Notes: generated from the sequence alone by a model not told the origin. Shown: positions 53,537-63,012, counted from the stretch's first letter. The stretch is DNA of 64,000 nt from Halorhabdus sp. BNX81 (GCF_029229925.1 NZ_CP107254.1:248001-312000); one strand, 5' to 3'. Translations and numbers: made by a program.

Positions 53537-54995
53537 CGACCCGCTGCCGGGCGTGCCCGGCGGTCGCGACGAGAGCGGCGGTGCAGACGACGGCGGGTGT
53601 GGCGATGCCTGTGGCTGTGGACGCGAAACGGCGACCGATGGAGGAAGTACACCGACGAACGTCGACGAGCATGGCCAGTTGCGCGACGTCGAGTTCACTC
53701 AACCCGCCCGCGAGGCGAGCCAGGATGTCTACGAGACGCCGCCGGATCAGCGCGTCCAGCGACCCGGCGAGGAACACCTCGAACTCGACACGCCGTCCTA
53801 CGAGATCCGCTCGCGGATGAGCGACATCGAGACGCCCGACGAGAAGACGTGGTTCATGGAACTGGACGACGCCGTGATCGACGACGGGCGGTGCATCCAG
53901 TGTGGCACCTGCGTCGCCTCGTGTCCCAGCGACTCCATCGGCGTCGACGAGAACGGCCTGCCCGAACTCGTCAAGATGTGCACCGGCTGCTCGCTGTGCT
54001 GGGACTTCTGTCCCCGCGGTGGCCTCCGGTACGAGCGTCAGTGGAAGATCACCGGCGGCGACGACAACGTCAGCGGTGCGGGCGACCCGATCACCGAGTT
54101 CTCGGCGAAGGTCGAGGACGACTGGCGGGAGAACGCCCAGGACGGCGGGCTCGTCACGAGCGTGCTGTGCCACCTGCTGGAGGCTGGCGAGATCGACGGC
54201 GCGCTCATCGCCACCGAGAGCGACGAGGACCCCTGGAAGGCCGAGGCCTTTCTCGCCACTTCCCCCGAGGAGTGCATCGAAAACGCCGGGTCGATCTACA
54301 CCCAGACGATGGCGCTGGGGAATCTCGACTTGCAGCAGTGGGATCACAAGATCGACGGGCCGATCGAGGACGCCTCACTTGCCCTCGTGGGTACTCCCTG
54401 CGAGATCGAGGGGATCCGGGCGCTGCAGGACTTCGAGTGGGAGTACGGCAGCCACGAGGAGGGTGTCCGGGCGATCGACTACGCCATCGCGCTCATGTGC
54501 ACGAAGAACTTCAACTACGAGCGCCTCATGGGCGAGCAACTCGTCGAGCAGCGGGACATCGACCTCGACGACGTCGGCAAGATGGACGTGCTCGACGGGA
54601 AGCTGATGGTCTACGACCACGGCGGCGAGTTGATCGTCGACGAGGACGTCGAGAACTTCCACGACGCCGCGCTGAAGGGCTGTGACGAATGTGCGGACTT
54701 CACCGGCTACTGTGCTGATCTGACGGTCGGCTCCGTGGGGTCGAGCGACGAGTACTCCTCCGTGATCGTCCGCACCGAGACAGGGTTGGACGCCTGGAAC
54801 CTGACGAAGGACGATCTGGACTATCACGACCTGGAGGACCGCTCGGCGGTCGGCGGCCTGCAGTCCTGGGACAAGAAGAAAGCGTTCGACGCCTTAGAGC
54901 GCCCGTTCGACCCCGACGCGCCGCGATTCATCGAGTACACCGAGCACGTCGAGCACTACGGGACGACACTGAATCCCCACGACGAAGGGCACTGA
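53529..54995 (+). CDS. FrhB-like F420 dehydrogenase subunit with two Fe-S clusters
   Basis: 488 residues. An N-terminal cysteine cluster (CGDACGCG) is followed by a 2x[4Fe-4S] ferredoxin region (RCIQCGTCVASCPSDS, MCTGCSLCWDFCPRGG near residues 120-165). A domain of the F420-reducing hydrogenase beta type, with LVGTPCEIEGIRAL and KGCDECADFTGYCADLTVGS, binds FAD and F420. The ATG at 53529 overlaps the reductase stop by 8 nt. FrhB-like proteins oxidise F420H2, so it may feed electrons to the adjacent siroheme enzyme. Confidence 0.86.
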   Translation: MTDDPLPGVPGGRDESGGADDGGCGDACGCGRETATDGGSTPTNVDEHGQLRDVEFTQPAREASQDVYETPPDQRVQRPGEEHLELDTPSYEIRSRMSDIETPDEKTWFMELDDAVIDDGRCIQCGTCVASCPSDSIGVDENGLPELVKMCTGCSLCWDFCPRGGLRYERQWKITGGDDNVSGAGDPITEFSAKVEDDWRENAQDGGLVTSVLCHLLEAGEIDGALIATESDEDPWKAEAFLATSPEECIENAGSIYTQTMALGNLDLQQWDHKIDGPIEDASLALVGTPCEIEGIRALQDFEWEYGSHEEGVRAIDYAIALMCTKNFNYERLMGEQLVEQRDIDLDDVGKMDVLDGKLMVYDHGGELIVDEDVENFHDAALKGCDECADFTGYCADLTVGSVGSSDEYSSVIVRTETGLDAWNLTKDDLDYHDLEDRSAVGGLQSWDKKKAFDALERPFDPDAPRFIEYTEHVEHYGTTLNPHDEGH

Positions 54996-55027
54996 CCGAC
55001 AGTCGAAAGAGGTGGTACCCTTGGGGC

Positions 55028-55420
55028 TCAGTACGTTTGCACGTCCACCTTTTCGATCCGTTCGAAGTGTTCCCGGTTCCGCGTCAGGACGGGTTCGTCT
55101 TCGAGCAGTGCCGTCGCAGCGATCACGCAATCCTCACGATCGATCCGCTCACCGTTGGCGGCGAGTTGGCCGGATATCTGACCAGCCCGTCGCATCACGT
55201 CCTGATCCGCCGGGACGACGACTTTCGAATCAAGCACTTCCAGGACGGCCGTCCGTTCGTCTTCAGGCCGTCCTGACTGGGCGACACCCTCGTAGAGTTC
55301 CAGGACGGTGACTGCCGAAAGCTTCTCGGGGATGCGCTCGCGTTCCATCCGCCTCACCGCCTCGAATGCACCCTCGTCTCCCCGGATGATGTCGACGACG
55401 AACGACGTGTCCTGAATCAT
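55028..55420 (-). CDS. VapC-type PIN-domain toxin (third module)
   Basis: A 130-residue PIN domain: IQDTSFVVDIIRG, LELYEGVAQSG, REDCVIAATALLEDEP and TRNREHFERI carry the acidic sites. It starts in the antitoxin stop with a 4-nt overlap. It resembles the second VapC closely (same ADQDVMRRAGQISGQL-type segment as ADAAVMRKAGQLSGEL). Confidence 0.88.
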   Translation of the reverse strand: MIQDTSFVVDIIRGDEGAFEAVRRMERERIPEKLSAVTVLELYEGVAQSGRPEDERTAVLEVLDSKVVVPADQDVMRRAGQISGQLAANGERIDREDCVIAATALLEDEPVLTRNREHFERIEKVDVQTY

Positions 55421-55656
55421 TTCTTCCCGTGGCTCTCTTCGACGGATTCCCGACGTCGTTCACGCGATCGAGCGCGACCCCGCTCGATAGCTGCTTCCAG
55501 ATCGTCGGTTTTGCCCTCCCAGATTCCAGCGACTTCCGACCAAGACCGTTCACCGGCCAGTCGCTTGACGACGTCGCTAAAGCTTTCCCCCTCGTGTTTT
55601 TCTGCCCGGAGACGCTCGTAGGCCTCCTCGTCCAGCGAAATGGTTTTCGTCGCCAT
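55417..55656 (-). CDS. VapB-type antitoxin (DUF217-like, third module)
   Basis: 79 residues, MATKTISLDEEAYERLRAEK, ribbon-helix-helix-like, with a basic, charged tail. Longer starts to 55755 are shadow. Two palindromes lie directly upstream, with TTTTTAAG as TATA box about 30 nt before the ATG. Confidence 0.86.
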   Translation of the reverse strand: MATKTISLDEEAYERLRAEKHEGESFSDVVKRLAGERSWSEVAGIWEGKTDDLEAAIERGRARSRERRRESVEESHGKK

Positions 55657-55660
55657 TAAT

Positions 55661-55682
55661 ACACAGTTGTGTATGTACATAC
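55661..55682. promoter_or_regulatory. Palindromes upstream of third antitoxin
   Basis: ACACAGTTGTGT (55661-55672; 5-bp arms) and the perfect palindrome GTATGTACATAC (55671-55682) sit between the TATA box and the ATG, positioned to block the promoter. Confidence 0.55.
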
Positions 55683-55766
55683 TTAAAAACACGTGTCGGT
55701 TGATGGTTTGGTGCGGGAGGCGTCCTTCGGTATCCCGAACATCTAATTGTATCAATCGAAAATAAC

Positions 55767-56192
55767 GTGGTAGTGTCGCTGCTTTCGAGCGAGTCGACCA
55801 CGGCGGGCCAGATTGCTCGTCTCTTTGCCGCCGAGACGGCGGAGTACGTCACGTTGCTCGTGGTCTGGGCGTCGATAAGTCTGGCCGTCGGTCCCAGCGT
55901 GCCGCGAGCCACTTTGGTTGCAGTCGTCCTCGCTGTGATGGATGTCGTTGATCGGCGACCGTGCGTCGGGAATGCGTTCGCGTTCCTGGGCGTGAGAGTA
56001 TTTCTCCAGCCGGTTGCCTTCTGGTGGTTGTTCGTCCCAGGCTGGTCGTGGCTGTATTTTCCCACACAGGTTGCCATTCTCGCGATCAGCTTCGTGGTCG
56101 CGTTCCACTGGGGGCCGCTGGAGACAAGCCGACGGCTTCGGGAGGGACTCGACAGGGTCGTCAAAACCGACCCGGGTGCGGGTGCTCATTGA
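55767..56192 (+). CDS. Membrane protein, hypothetical
   Basis: 141 residues, GTG start, three or four helices (YVTLLVVWASISLAVG, ATLVAVVLAVMDVV, FPTQVAILAISFVVAFHW). A basic cytosolic tail follows. No family recognised. It is convergent with the SnoaL-like gene, with no spacing. Confidence 0.6.
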   Translation: MVVSLLSSESTTAGQIARLFAAETAEYVTLLVVWASISLAVGPSVPRATLVAVVLAVMDVVDRRPCVGNAFAFLGVRVFLQPVAFWWLFVPGWSWLYFPTQVAILAISFVVAFHWGPLETSRRLREGLDRVVKTDPGAGAH

Positions 56193-56531
56193 CTACCTGG
56201 TGTACGTCCGCACCGATTCAATCCCGTCATTGCCGAATCCGAAGACATCCACGAAGGCAGCGATTTCCTCGCCGTCGTCGTCGAGCAGTCGACCACGGAC
56301 GGCGAGTTCGCCGTCGCCGTCGCGATAGATCGCGTCGATCGGGTGGCTCGTCTCCCGGTTCGGTCGCTCCTCTCGCATGAACTGGACGAAGCGGTCGCGT
56401 CCGTCGAGGGTGAGTCCCGGACGGTCGTGGACGAAATCGGGAGCGAGCAGCGAGGTCAACCGATCGTAGTCGTGCTCGTCCAGAGCGTGATAGAACGATC
56501 GCACGCGGTCCGCGGGATCGTCTGTGGACAT
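56193..56531 (-). CDS. SnoaL-like (NTF2-fold) protein
   Basis: 112 residues with the typical start DRVRSFYHALDEHDYDRLTS and LLAPDFVHDRPG, then FVDVFGFGNDGIESVRTY. The NTF2 cone binds small hydrophobic ligands or catalyses cyclisation/hydrolysis; its role is unknown. The ATG at 56531 is chosen over 56600. Confidence 0.75.
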   Translation of the reverse strand: MSTDDPADRVRSFYHALDEHDYDRLTSLLAPDFVHDRPGLTLDGRDRFVQFMREERPNRETSHPIDAIYRDGDGELAVRGRLLDDDGEEIAAFVDVFGFGNDGIESVRTYTR

Positions 56532-56599
56532 AGTCGACCCACGGCGACCGGACACAAGGATCTCTCGACTCGGGTGGACGCCCTTTCGAGACACTGACA

Positions 56600-58060
56600 C
56601 TACCCCGATCCTGACTCGTCGGGTCCGAGATCGCCGCTCTGGGACTGCAGTTCCTCGGCGATCTCTTCGATCTCTTTCTCCGTGATGTCCGTTTCGGATG
56701 CCTCACTCTCGTCGTCGTTCGTCTCGGATTCCTCGGTCTCTTCACCGTCTGGCTCGGCGACACCCGTGTTCTCGGCTGGGCTGTCGGTGGTATCCGTTGG
56801 GGGGTACCGTGTTGGTGAGTCCTCTCGTGGCGCTTCGTGAGCTTCGTCGTCCAGGTGTCCTTCCGCGTCCGAGTCTTCGGTCGCGTCATCCGCGCCAGCG
56901 TTCTCATCAGCCTCGGCCAGGGCATCAGCGATCTGGTCGTCCTCGGCGCCGTCGGGGTCGTCGATCTCCATTCCGGCCCCGGCGTATTCGCGCATCCGCC
57001 TTGCGGTCTCGGTATTCGGGCCGTCCTGGTCCGGCAGGTCGTCGTTATCCCCGGTCTCGATCGTCACTTCGTCGAGTTCAAGCTCGACACCGCCGGCTGC
57101 CGTCCCCTCGTCCATCCCCGACCGAATCGCCTCCATCGCGGAGACCGTGTCGTCATCCTCGAGTGCATCGGGATCGATGGTCACCACGTCATCCTCGACG
57201 GTGATGTCGTCCGGATCGAGCGGTTCCGCCAGGTTTCGGGCTGTCTCTAAGGGTGATTCGGCGTCCTCGCGGTAGGCGTTGCCCTCCTCGCCGTCCCCAC
57301 TGGAGAAGGCGTCGGCCGCTTCGGCGAGCCAGTCGGCGGCCTGCCAGAGCGCGTTTGCTTTCCGCCGGGCACGTTCGAAGTGATCGGAGAGATCGCCGTC
57401 GTCGACGAACCGGCCGGCCGAGGCGAACTGGTCCGTGGCGGTCGTGAACTCCTCGCGGGCGCGATCGAAGTCCCCCCGTGAGACCATCCAGTCGTGGGCC
57501 TCGAACTCACCCATCGCACTCGTAAACGCCCGCCGGCCTTCGATGTAGTGGGCGTGGGCGACACGATACCGCGAGACAGCCGCCGCGTCACCGCCGATGT
57601 CGCCGACCGCTCGCTGGATCGGTTCGGTCGGCGGGACTTCCCGGAGCTCGCGGGTCGACCAGGTATACTGAACGACGCCGTCCAGATCGATGACGAACAC
57701 CGCCCGCTCGGTCAGGTGCTGACCGTGGTCGTCCTCGAAGCTGACGCCGTAGGCGTCCGCTACCTCGCCGCGGGTATCCGCAGCCAGCGGGATCGCGAGA
57801 TCGTACTCCTCGGCGAACGCCCGGTGGCTGAACACCGTGTCCGGCGCGATCCCGATCACGGCGACATCCGGTTGCATCGTGAACAGATCGAGTTCGTCGA
57901 GGTCGCTCTCCTCGCCACAGGCCGGATTGAAGTCGCCTGGATAGAACGCCAGAATGACGATCCGATCGCCGAGGTACTCGTCCAGCGACACCGACTCGAT
58001 GTCGCCCTCCACAGCGGCAGGGAGCGTAAACGCAGGCGGCTTTTCCCCGGACGACAGCAT
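56600..58060 (-). CDS. Redoxin-domain protein fused to long acidic tail
   Basis: 486 residues. Residues 1-155 are a peroxiredoxin/thioredoxin-like domain (GEKPPAFTLPAAVEGDIESV) with a cysteine in YPGDFNPACGEESDLDEL at the peroxidatic-type site and no obvious resolving cysteine. Residues 160-290 form a helical region (AFSSGDGEEGNAYREDAESP). The rest is extremely acidic and probably disordered. The fusion is unusual. The start is the ATG at 58060. Confidence 0.75.
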   Translation of the reverse strand: MLSSGEKPPAFTLPAAVEGDIESVSLDEYLGDRIVILAFYPGDFNPACGEESDLDELDLFTMQPDVAVIGIAPDTVFSHRAFAEEYDLAIPLAADTRGEVADAYGVSFEDDHGQHLTERAVFVIDLDGVVQYTWSTRELREVPPTEPIQRAVGDIGGDAAAVSRYRVAHAHYIEGRRAFTSAMGEFEAHDWMVSRGDFDRAREEFTTATDQFASAGRFVDDGDLSDHFERARRKANALWQAADWLAEAADAFSSGDGEEGNAYREDAESPLETARNLAEPLDPDDITVEDDVVTIDPDALEDDDTVSAMEAIRSGMDEGTAAGGVELELDEVTIETGDNDDLPDQDGPNTETARRMREYAGAGMEIDDPDGAEDDQIADALAEADENAGADDATEDSDAEGHLDDEAHEAPREDSPTRYPPTDTTDSPAENTGVAEPDGEETEESETNDDESEASETDITEKEIEEIAEELQSQSGDLGPDESGSG

Positions 58061-58187
58061 GACCAAACGTTGTAAAGCCGGCGGCATAAGGGTACCCCGT
58101 GCTTTCGTCGCCTGAAGACGCCCCGATCAGGCGATCTTTCGTCGCCGTCTTCGAGGTGCTTTTGGGTTGGTGGCCGCTACGTCGTCC

Positions 58188-58688
58188 GTGGAGCTACACG
58201 TCCGCTACGAGGGCGACGACGACCCCGAGAAGTGCACGGCCCGGAAACTCGACCGGATGGACATGGTCACCCTCCATCGGTCAGCCCGGGCGACCCCGGC
58301 GGGAGTGGTTCTCAACCCCTTCGCCGACCGTGCACTCTCGCCGGCCGACGCCGACCACGACCGGTTGATCGCCCTCGATTGCTCGTGGGAGACCGCCGAG
58401 CGCGAGGCTTTCGACTTCGCGGGCGTCCAGCGGTCCTTACCCTTCCTGGTCGCTGCCAATCCCGTCAACTACGGGACGCCCTTCCAGTTGAACACCGTCG
58501 AGGCGCTGGCCGGCGGGCTGGTCATCCTCGGCGAGCGCGACCACGCCGAACGCATCCTCTCGAAGTTCCGGTGGGGCCACACGTTTCTGGAACTCAACGC
58601 CGAGCCGCTCGAACGGTACGCAGCTTGCGAGGACTCAAGCGAGGTTGTCGCGGTCCAGGAGGAGTATCTCGTCGAGGCGTCGGACTAG
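58188..58688 (+). CDS. tsr3: Tsr3-family rRNA aminocarboxypropyltransferase (DUF367)
   Basis: A 166-residue SPOUT-like enzyme that transfers the aminocarboxypropyl group of SAM to a small-subunit rRNA pseudouridine or uridine. [20 protein letters not shown] at the start, [34 protein letters not shown] and [15 protein letters not shown] are family motifs. The GTG at 58188 matches the family N-terminus better than the TTG at 58167. Confidence 0.9.
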   Translation: MELHVRYEGDDDPEKCTARKLDRMDMVTLHRSARATPAGVVLNPFADRALSPADADHDRLIALDCSWETAEREAFDFAGVQRSLPFLVAANPVNYGTPFQLNTVEALAGGLVILGERDHAERILSKFRWGHTFLELNAEPLERYAACEDSSEVVAVQEEYLVEASD

Positions 58689-58703
58689 ATCGCGGCATGT
58701 CGC

Positions 58704-59747
58704 TCAATGTGTGCCAAAGCCGGGCGTTGACGCCGGCGGATCGAGCGGGCTTTCGGGGAGACCGCCTTCGACATCGGGGTCGTTGAACGCGCTCGGCGCG
58801 ACGTCGTTCGGGCCGTCAGGGTAGAACAGCGACGCCAGCGCCTGGATCTGTGTCCGGCCGACGCCGAGTTCGAACTGCCCGCCACCGTACATCGTGATAT
58901 CGTTGTCCAGACAGTACGAAACGACGTCACAGAGGCCTTCGACGCTGCCGATCCGGGAGGGTTTGATGTTGACCCACCGCGGCTCGAAGGAGACTGATTT
59001 GAGGGATTCGACGCTCGTGACTGGGACGTCCCACGAGAGGCGGTTGGCATGTTCGGCAAGCAACGGCTGTGTCTCTTCGCTCGCGGCCGGATCTTCGACG
59101 ACTGCCGTCGGGAAGGCACCGAAGACCCGCTCGTAGAGCGATACGTTCGGCGGCTGATGGACATCGGCGTGGGCATATTGCCCCTTCAGATCCAGAATCC
59201 GGACGGCGTCGGTCGCGGCGAGCCGATCGATCAACTCGGCGGTCCACTCCGGTGTCGGGTCGAGCTTGAGTTCGACGTCCGGATACGCGTCACGCAACCG
59301 GGCGATCCGGTCGAAGGAGGGGGATTCGCCGAGCGTCGTGCTGACGACGAACCGGACCGGGTCGTACGACCGCTCGAACACGTCACCGAGATCGAGCCCC
59401 GCTTGGGCGAGCCCAAGATCGAGTGCCGCACTCTCGAGGGCCCACCGCCGGTAGCGCCGGGATGGCGGTCGTTGCGGGCCGCTCGGAAAGAGATCCATCG
59501 ACGCGACGGTGTCGGCAAAGGAACCGAACGTGTATGCGCCTTCGAGGGGAAACGGCCCGGACTCGGCGAGTGCGTGGTGGTCCTCGCCGTCGTAGGTCAC
59601 GTCTTCGCCGCGGCCGACGTGGCCGTCTCCCCGGAGCAGTACCGTCGTCGTCGTTCGCGTAAATCCGCTCGACGTGTCCTGTTCGCGCTGTTGTAATTCG
59701 ACGTCGTCGATCGTCACCGAGAGGTCGGCAACCCGCCCGTAGTCCAT
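58704..59747 (-). CDS. Enolase-superfamily enzyme
   Basis: 347 residues. Barrel motifs: VELKLDPTPEW, IRILDLKGQYAHADVH, TAVVEDPAA and VNIKPSRIGSVEGL, the standard acid/base and metal-binding strands. Members include muconate cycloisomerases, dipeptide epimerases and sugar-acid dehydratases; this haloarchaeal type is not assigned. The ATG at 59747 is chosen; the upstream open frame is shadow. Confidence 0.8.
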   Translation of the reverse strand: MDYGRVADLSVTIDDVELQQREQDTSSGFTRTTTTVLLRGDGHVGRGEDVTYDGEDHHALAESGPFPLEGAYTFGSFADTVASMDLFPSGPQRPPSRRYRRWALESAALDLGLAQAGLDLGDVFERSYDPVRFVVSTTLGESPSFDRIARLRDAYPDVELKLDPTPEWTAELIDRLAATDAVRILDLKGQYAHADVHQPPNVSLYERVFGAFPTAVVEDPAASEETQPLLAEHANRLSWDVPVTSVESLKSVSFEPRWVNIKPSRIGSVEGLCDVVSYCLDNDITMYGGGQFELGVGRTQIQALASLFYPDGPNDVAPSAFNDPDVEGGLPESPLDPPASTPGFGTH

Positions 59748-59842
59748 ACCGCTTTCTGTGAGCGAAGCGGTATAAGCGATGGGTCGCGAGTCGGGACCGC
59801 ATCTCGCAAACGTTAAACGCCCACACCGGCAAGCCAGCCCAT

Positions 59843-59992
59843 ATGGCTCAATTCGACAAAGCGGAGGGGCGAACCCTCGACAAGCAGATCTGCATGCGCT
59901 GTAACGCCCGCAACCCCGAGCGCGCCGACCAATGCCGGAAGTGTGGCTACGGCAACCTTCGCCCGAAAGCCAAGGAACCCCGCAACGCCTAA
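59843..59992 (+). CDS. rpl40e: Ribosomal protein L40e (eL40)
   Basis: A 49-residue basic protein with four cysteines: [20 protein letters not shown], the zinc-binding signature of eL40, part of the large subunit. It stands alone between an enolase-superfamily gene and an MBL hydrolase gene. Confidence 0.95.
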   Translation: MAQFDKAEGRTLDKQICMRCNARNPERADQCRKCGYGNLRPKAKEPRNA

Positions 59993-60109
59993 CGGTCGCT
60001 ACTCCTGGGCCGGGGAGAGTCAGGCCACGCACTCCGAGACCGGAGTCGGCTGTCGACCGAGCGCTCCCGAGTCAGAAGTGCTTTCTCTTTTGACGACTCA
60101 CGATTCTGT

Positions 60110-61018
60110 ATGGGAATCGGCGATGTCAGGCAGGTAGCGACCGGTTCGTGTACCGATCTGTGGGTCGTCGACACTGGCATGTACGAAGTGAGTCAGTACG
60201 GATCGGTGTATATCCTCGACGCCGCGCGACCGGCGATCGTCGAAACCGGTATCGGAACCCACGCCGATCGTATCCTCGATGCACTGACGGAAGTGGGACT
60301 GGCTCCCGAGGAGATCGAAGTGATCGCGGTGACGCACGTCCATCTCGATCACGCCGGCGGGGCTGGCTTTTTGGCCGAGGCGTGTCCGAACGCGACGTTC
60401 GTGGTCCACGAGATCGGTGCGCCGCATCTGGCCGACCCCGGGCGGCTCTGGGCGGGGACCAAGCAAGCCGTCGGCGACCAGATCACCCACTACGTCGAAC
60501 CGGAACCCGTGCCCGAAGATCGCATCCAGCCGATCGCGGACGGCGACCGGATCGGCCTCGGCGAGCACGCTCTGATCGCCCATCACGCACCGGGACACGC
60601 CCCTCACCAGGTCGTCTATGAAGATCCCGAAAACGACGCCGTCTTCACGGGTGACGCCGCCGGGTTGTACGCCCCCGAGCGCGATCAGGTCGAACCGTCT
60701 TCGCCGCCGCCGGACTTCGACCTGGAGCAGGCGTTGCGGGATGTCGAGACGATCCAGGACGTGAACCCGGAAACCCTACTGTACTCGCATTTCGGGCCGG
60801 CACTGCTGACCGATCAGCTGGACGCCTATGCCCGAACGTTGAGTGATTGGGTCCAGGCCGTGGCAGCGACTCGAGACGAACTTGGTGCGGATGCAGCCGT
60901 CGTCGAGCACTTCGCCGGCGAGACGGCCGCGAGCGACATCTGGGGGCCGGAGAAAGGGCGAGGCGAAACGGCGATGAACGTTCGTGGTGTGTTAACGTAC
61001 CTGGATAGCACGGCGTGA
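60110..61018 (+). CDS. MBL-fold metallo-hydrolase
   Basis: 302 residues. Zinc motif THVHLDHAGG (HxHxDH) near residues 77-86, a downstream ligand His in HAPGHAPHQVVY and Asp in VFTGDAAGLYAPE. The family includes glyoxalase II and flavoprotein-like hydrolases; substrate unknown. The ATG at 60110 is well placed. Confidence 0.87.
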   Translation: MGIGDVRQVATGSCTDLWVVDTGMYEVSQYGSVYILDAARPAIVETGIGTHADRILDALTEVGLAPEEIEVIAVTHVHLDHAGGAGFLAEACPNATFVVHEIGAPHLADPGRLWAGTKQAVGDQITHYVEPEPVPEDRIQPIADGDRIGLGEHALIAHHAPGHAPHQVVYEDPENDAVFTGDAAGLYAPERDQVEPSSPPPDFDLEQALRDVETIQDVNPETLLYSHFGPALLTDQLDAYARTLSDWVQAVAATRDELGADAAVVEHFAGETAASDIWGPEKGRGETAMNVRGVLTYLDSTA

Positions 61019-61081
61019 TACCGCCGGAATCGCCCGTTTTATTGCGATCGGGCGTGTGCTGGCTGGTATGGAGGTATCTCT

Positions 61082-62968
61082 GTGAGCGCGGGCGGAGCGG
61101 ATCTGATCGTCGTGCTGGTAGCGATGATCTTCGCGCTTGGCGTCGGTGCGCAGCTGTTGGCCGCGCGCTTGCGCCTTCCGAGTATCATTTTCTACATCGC
61201 GGCCGGGCTGGCGATCGGGCCGCTGTCCGGGCTGGTCCTTCCGTCGCGGCTGTTCTCGCTCGAAACCTTCGGTGCGGCACCGCTCTCGGCGATCGTCGGG
61301 CTTTCGGTGGCGATCATCGTCTTCGAGGGGGCCTTTCATCTCCATCTCGACCGGTTACGCGAAGCGCCGGCGGCAACCTTCCGGCTGGTGACCCTGGGTG
61401 CAGCGATCGCCCTGGTCGGGACAGCTGTCGCTGTCAAACTGGCGTTTGCGACCACCACCTGGGGGCTGTCGTTTCTGATCGGTGCGCTGCTGGTCGCGAC
61501 GGGGCCGACCGTCATCGCTCCGATCCTGCAGGTGGTTCCCGTTCGAGATCGCGTCGCCGCTGCCCTAGAAACCGAGGGGATCGTCAACGACGTGACGGCG
61601 GCGATCACCGCCGTCGTCGTCTTCGAGGTGGTCGTCCTCAGTGGCAACCCGCCGGTCGAGTTGCTCAGCGCGTTCGCCGAACGTCTCGGGCAGGGCCTCC
61701 TGGTTGGGGCGATCGTCGCCGCCGTCGTCTACTATCTGTTGCGGTACGTCGACCTCTCGCCGGGGGACGCCCCCCGGAACGCCCGGCTCCTGGTGCTCGC
61801 CGGCGCGATCGTCGCCTACGCCGGCGCGAACTACCTCTCGGGCGAAGCCGGGGTCGCCGCGGCCGCGACGGCGGGGATCATTCTGGGGAACATGGACATC
61901 CCCTACGAGGAGGAGATCACTGCATTCAAGGGCGACGTAACGCTGCTGGTGCTCTCGTTCGTGTTCATCACCCTGGCGGCGATCCTCGAACTAGATGTCC
62001 TCATCGAGGTCGGTGTGCCCGGCCTCCTGGTCGCGGTGGCGGTTGCAGCGGTCATCCGGCCGATCCTGATCTTCGTCTCGACGGTTGGCGGCCGGTTCAC
62101 GTTTGGCGAGCGGGCGTTCATGAGTTTCGTCGGCCCACGGGGGATCATTCCGGCCTCCGTCGCGACGCTGTTCGCCATCGAACTGCAGGCACAGGGCATG
62201 GCTGCGGAGGCCAACGTCCTCATCGGGACCGTCTTTCTGGTCATCCTCACCACGGCAGTCGTCGAGGGCGGCCTGGCGCGCTACGTTGCACAATACTTGG
62301 ACGTGATACCAATGCGAGTCATCATCGTGGGCGGCGGCCGAGTCGGCCGCGCGCTCGCCGACCGATTAGAAGCCCGTGGAGAGAACGTCGTCATCATCGA
62401 AGACGACGAAACACAGGTCGAAGAAATCCGTAATGACGGCTTCACCGCGATCATCGGCGACGGAACGGATACCGACGTCTTACGGGAGTCCGGGGCGAAC
62501 AACGCCAAGACAGTCGTCGCCGCGACTGGCGATGACGACACCAACCTGCTGGTCGCCCAGCTTGCAAGCACCAACTTCGAAATCGAAGACGTCATCGCCC
62601 GGGCGAACAACCCCGACAACGTCGAGGCCTTCAAGGACCTGGGCGTCCGGACGATCTCCTCGTCGCTGGCGATCGCATGGGCGATCGACAACCAGATCGA
62701 GCGCCCGGCGATCGCCCACTGGATGACGGACGTCGACCGCGTCGGCGACGTCCAGGAAGTCGAGGTGACCAGCGAGGATCTGATCGGCCGGACGCTCCGT
62801 GAGGTCGGGCCGGAACTTCCAGACTCGTGTCTGATCGCGCTCGTCAACCGTGACGGCGAGACGATCGTACCGAACGCGGAGTTTACGATCCAGGCCGGCG
62901 ACAAGGTGACGCTGCTGGGCGAGAGCGACGCGGTCCGGGAAGGCATGGCGTTCTGTCATCCGGAATGA
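61082..62968 (+). CDS. Cation:proton antiporter with TrkA nucleotide-binding domains
   Basis: 628 residues, GTG start. Residues 1-400 are a CPA-type Na+/H+ or K+/H+ antiporter with about 12 helices (IVGLSVAIIVFEGAFHLHLD, LVATGPTVIAPIL, EGIVNDVTAAITA). A TrkA-N domain follows (RVIIVGGGRVGRALADRL) and then a TrkA-C domain (EDLIGRTLREVG). NAD(H) or nucleotide gating is expected. Membrane transport for ion balance. Confidence 0.9.
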   Translation: MSAGGADLIVVLVAMIFALGVGAQLLAARLRLPSIIFYIAAGLAIGPLSGLVLPSRLFSLETFGAAPLSAIVGLSVAIIVFEGAFHLHLDRLREAPAATFRLVTLGAAIALVGTAVAVKLAFATTTWGLSFLIGALLVATGPTVIAPILQVVPVRDRVAAALETEGIVNDVTAAITAVVVFEVVVLSGNPPVELLSAFAERLGQGLLVGAIVAAVVYYLLRYVDLSPGDAPRNARLLVLAGAIVAYAGANYLSGEAGVAAAATAGIILGNMDIPYEEEITAFKGDVTLLVLSFVFITLAAILELDVLIEVGVPGLLVAVAVAAVIRPILIFVSTVGGRFTFGERAFMSFVGPRGIIPASVATLFAIELQAQGMAAEANVLIGTVFLVILTTAVVEGGLARYVAQYLDVIPMRVIIVGGGRVGRALADRLEARGENVVIIEDDETQVEEIRNDGFTAIIGDGTDTDVLRESGANNAKTVVAATGDDDTNLLVAQLASTNFEIEDVIARANNPDNVEAFKDLGVRTISSSLAIAWAIDNQIERPAIAHWMTDVDRVGDVQEVEVTSEDLIGRTLREVGPELPDSCLIALVNRDGETIVPNAEFTIQAGDKVTLLGESDAVREGMAFCHPE

Positions 62969-63012
62969 GGAAGGTACCGCTCCGAACCCGGCGACTGCCG
63001 TGACCAACCACA

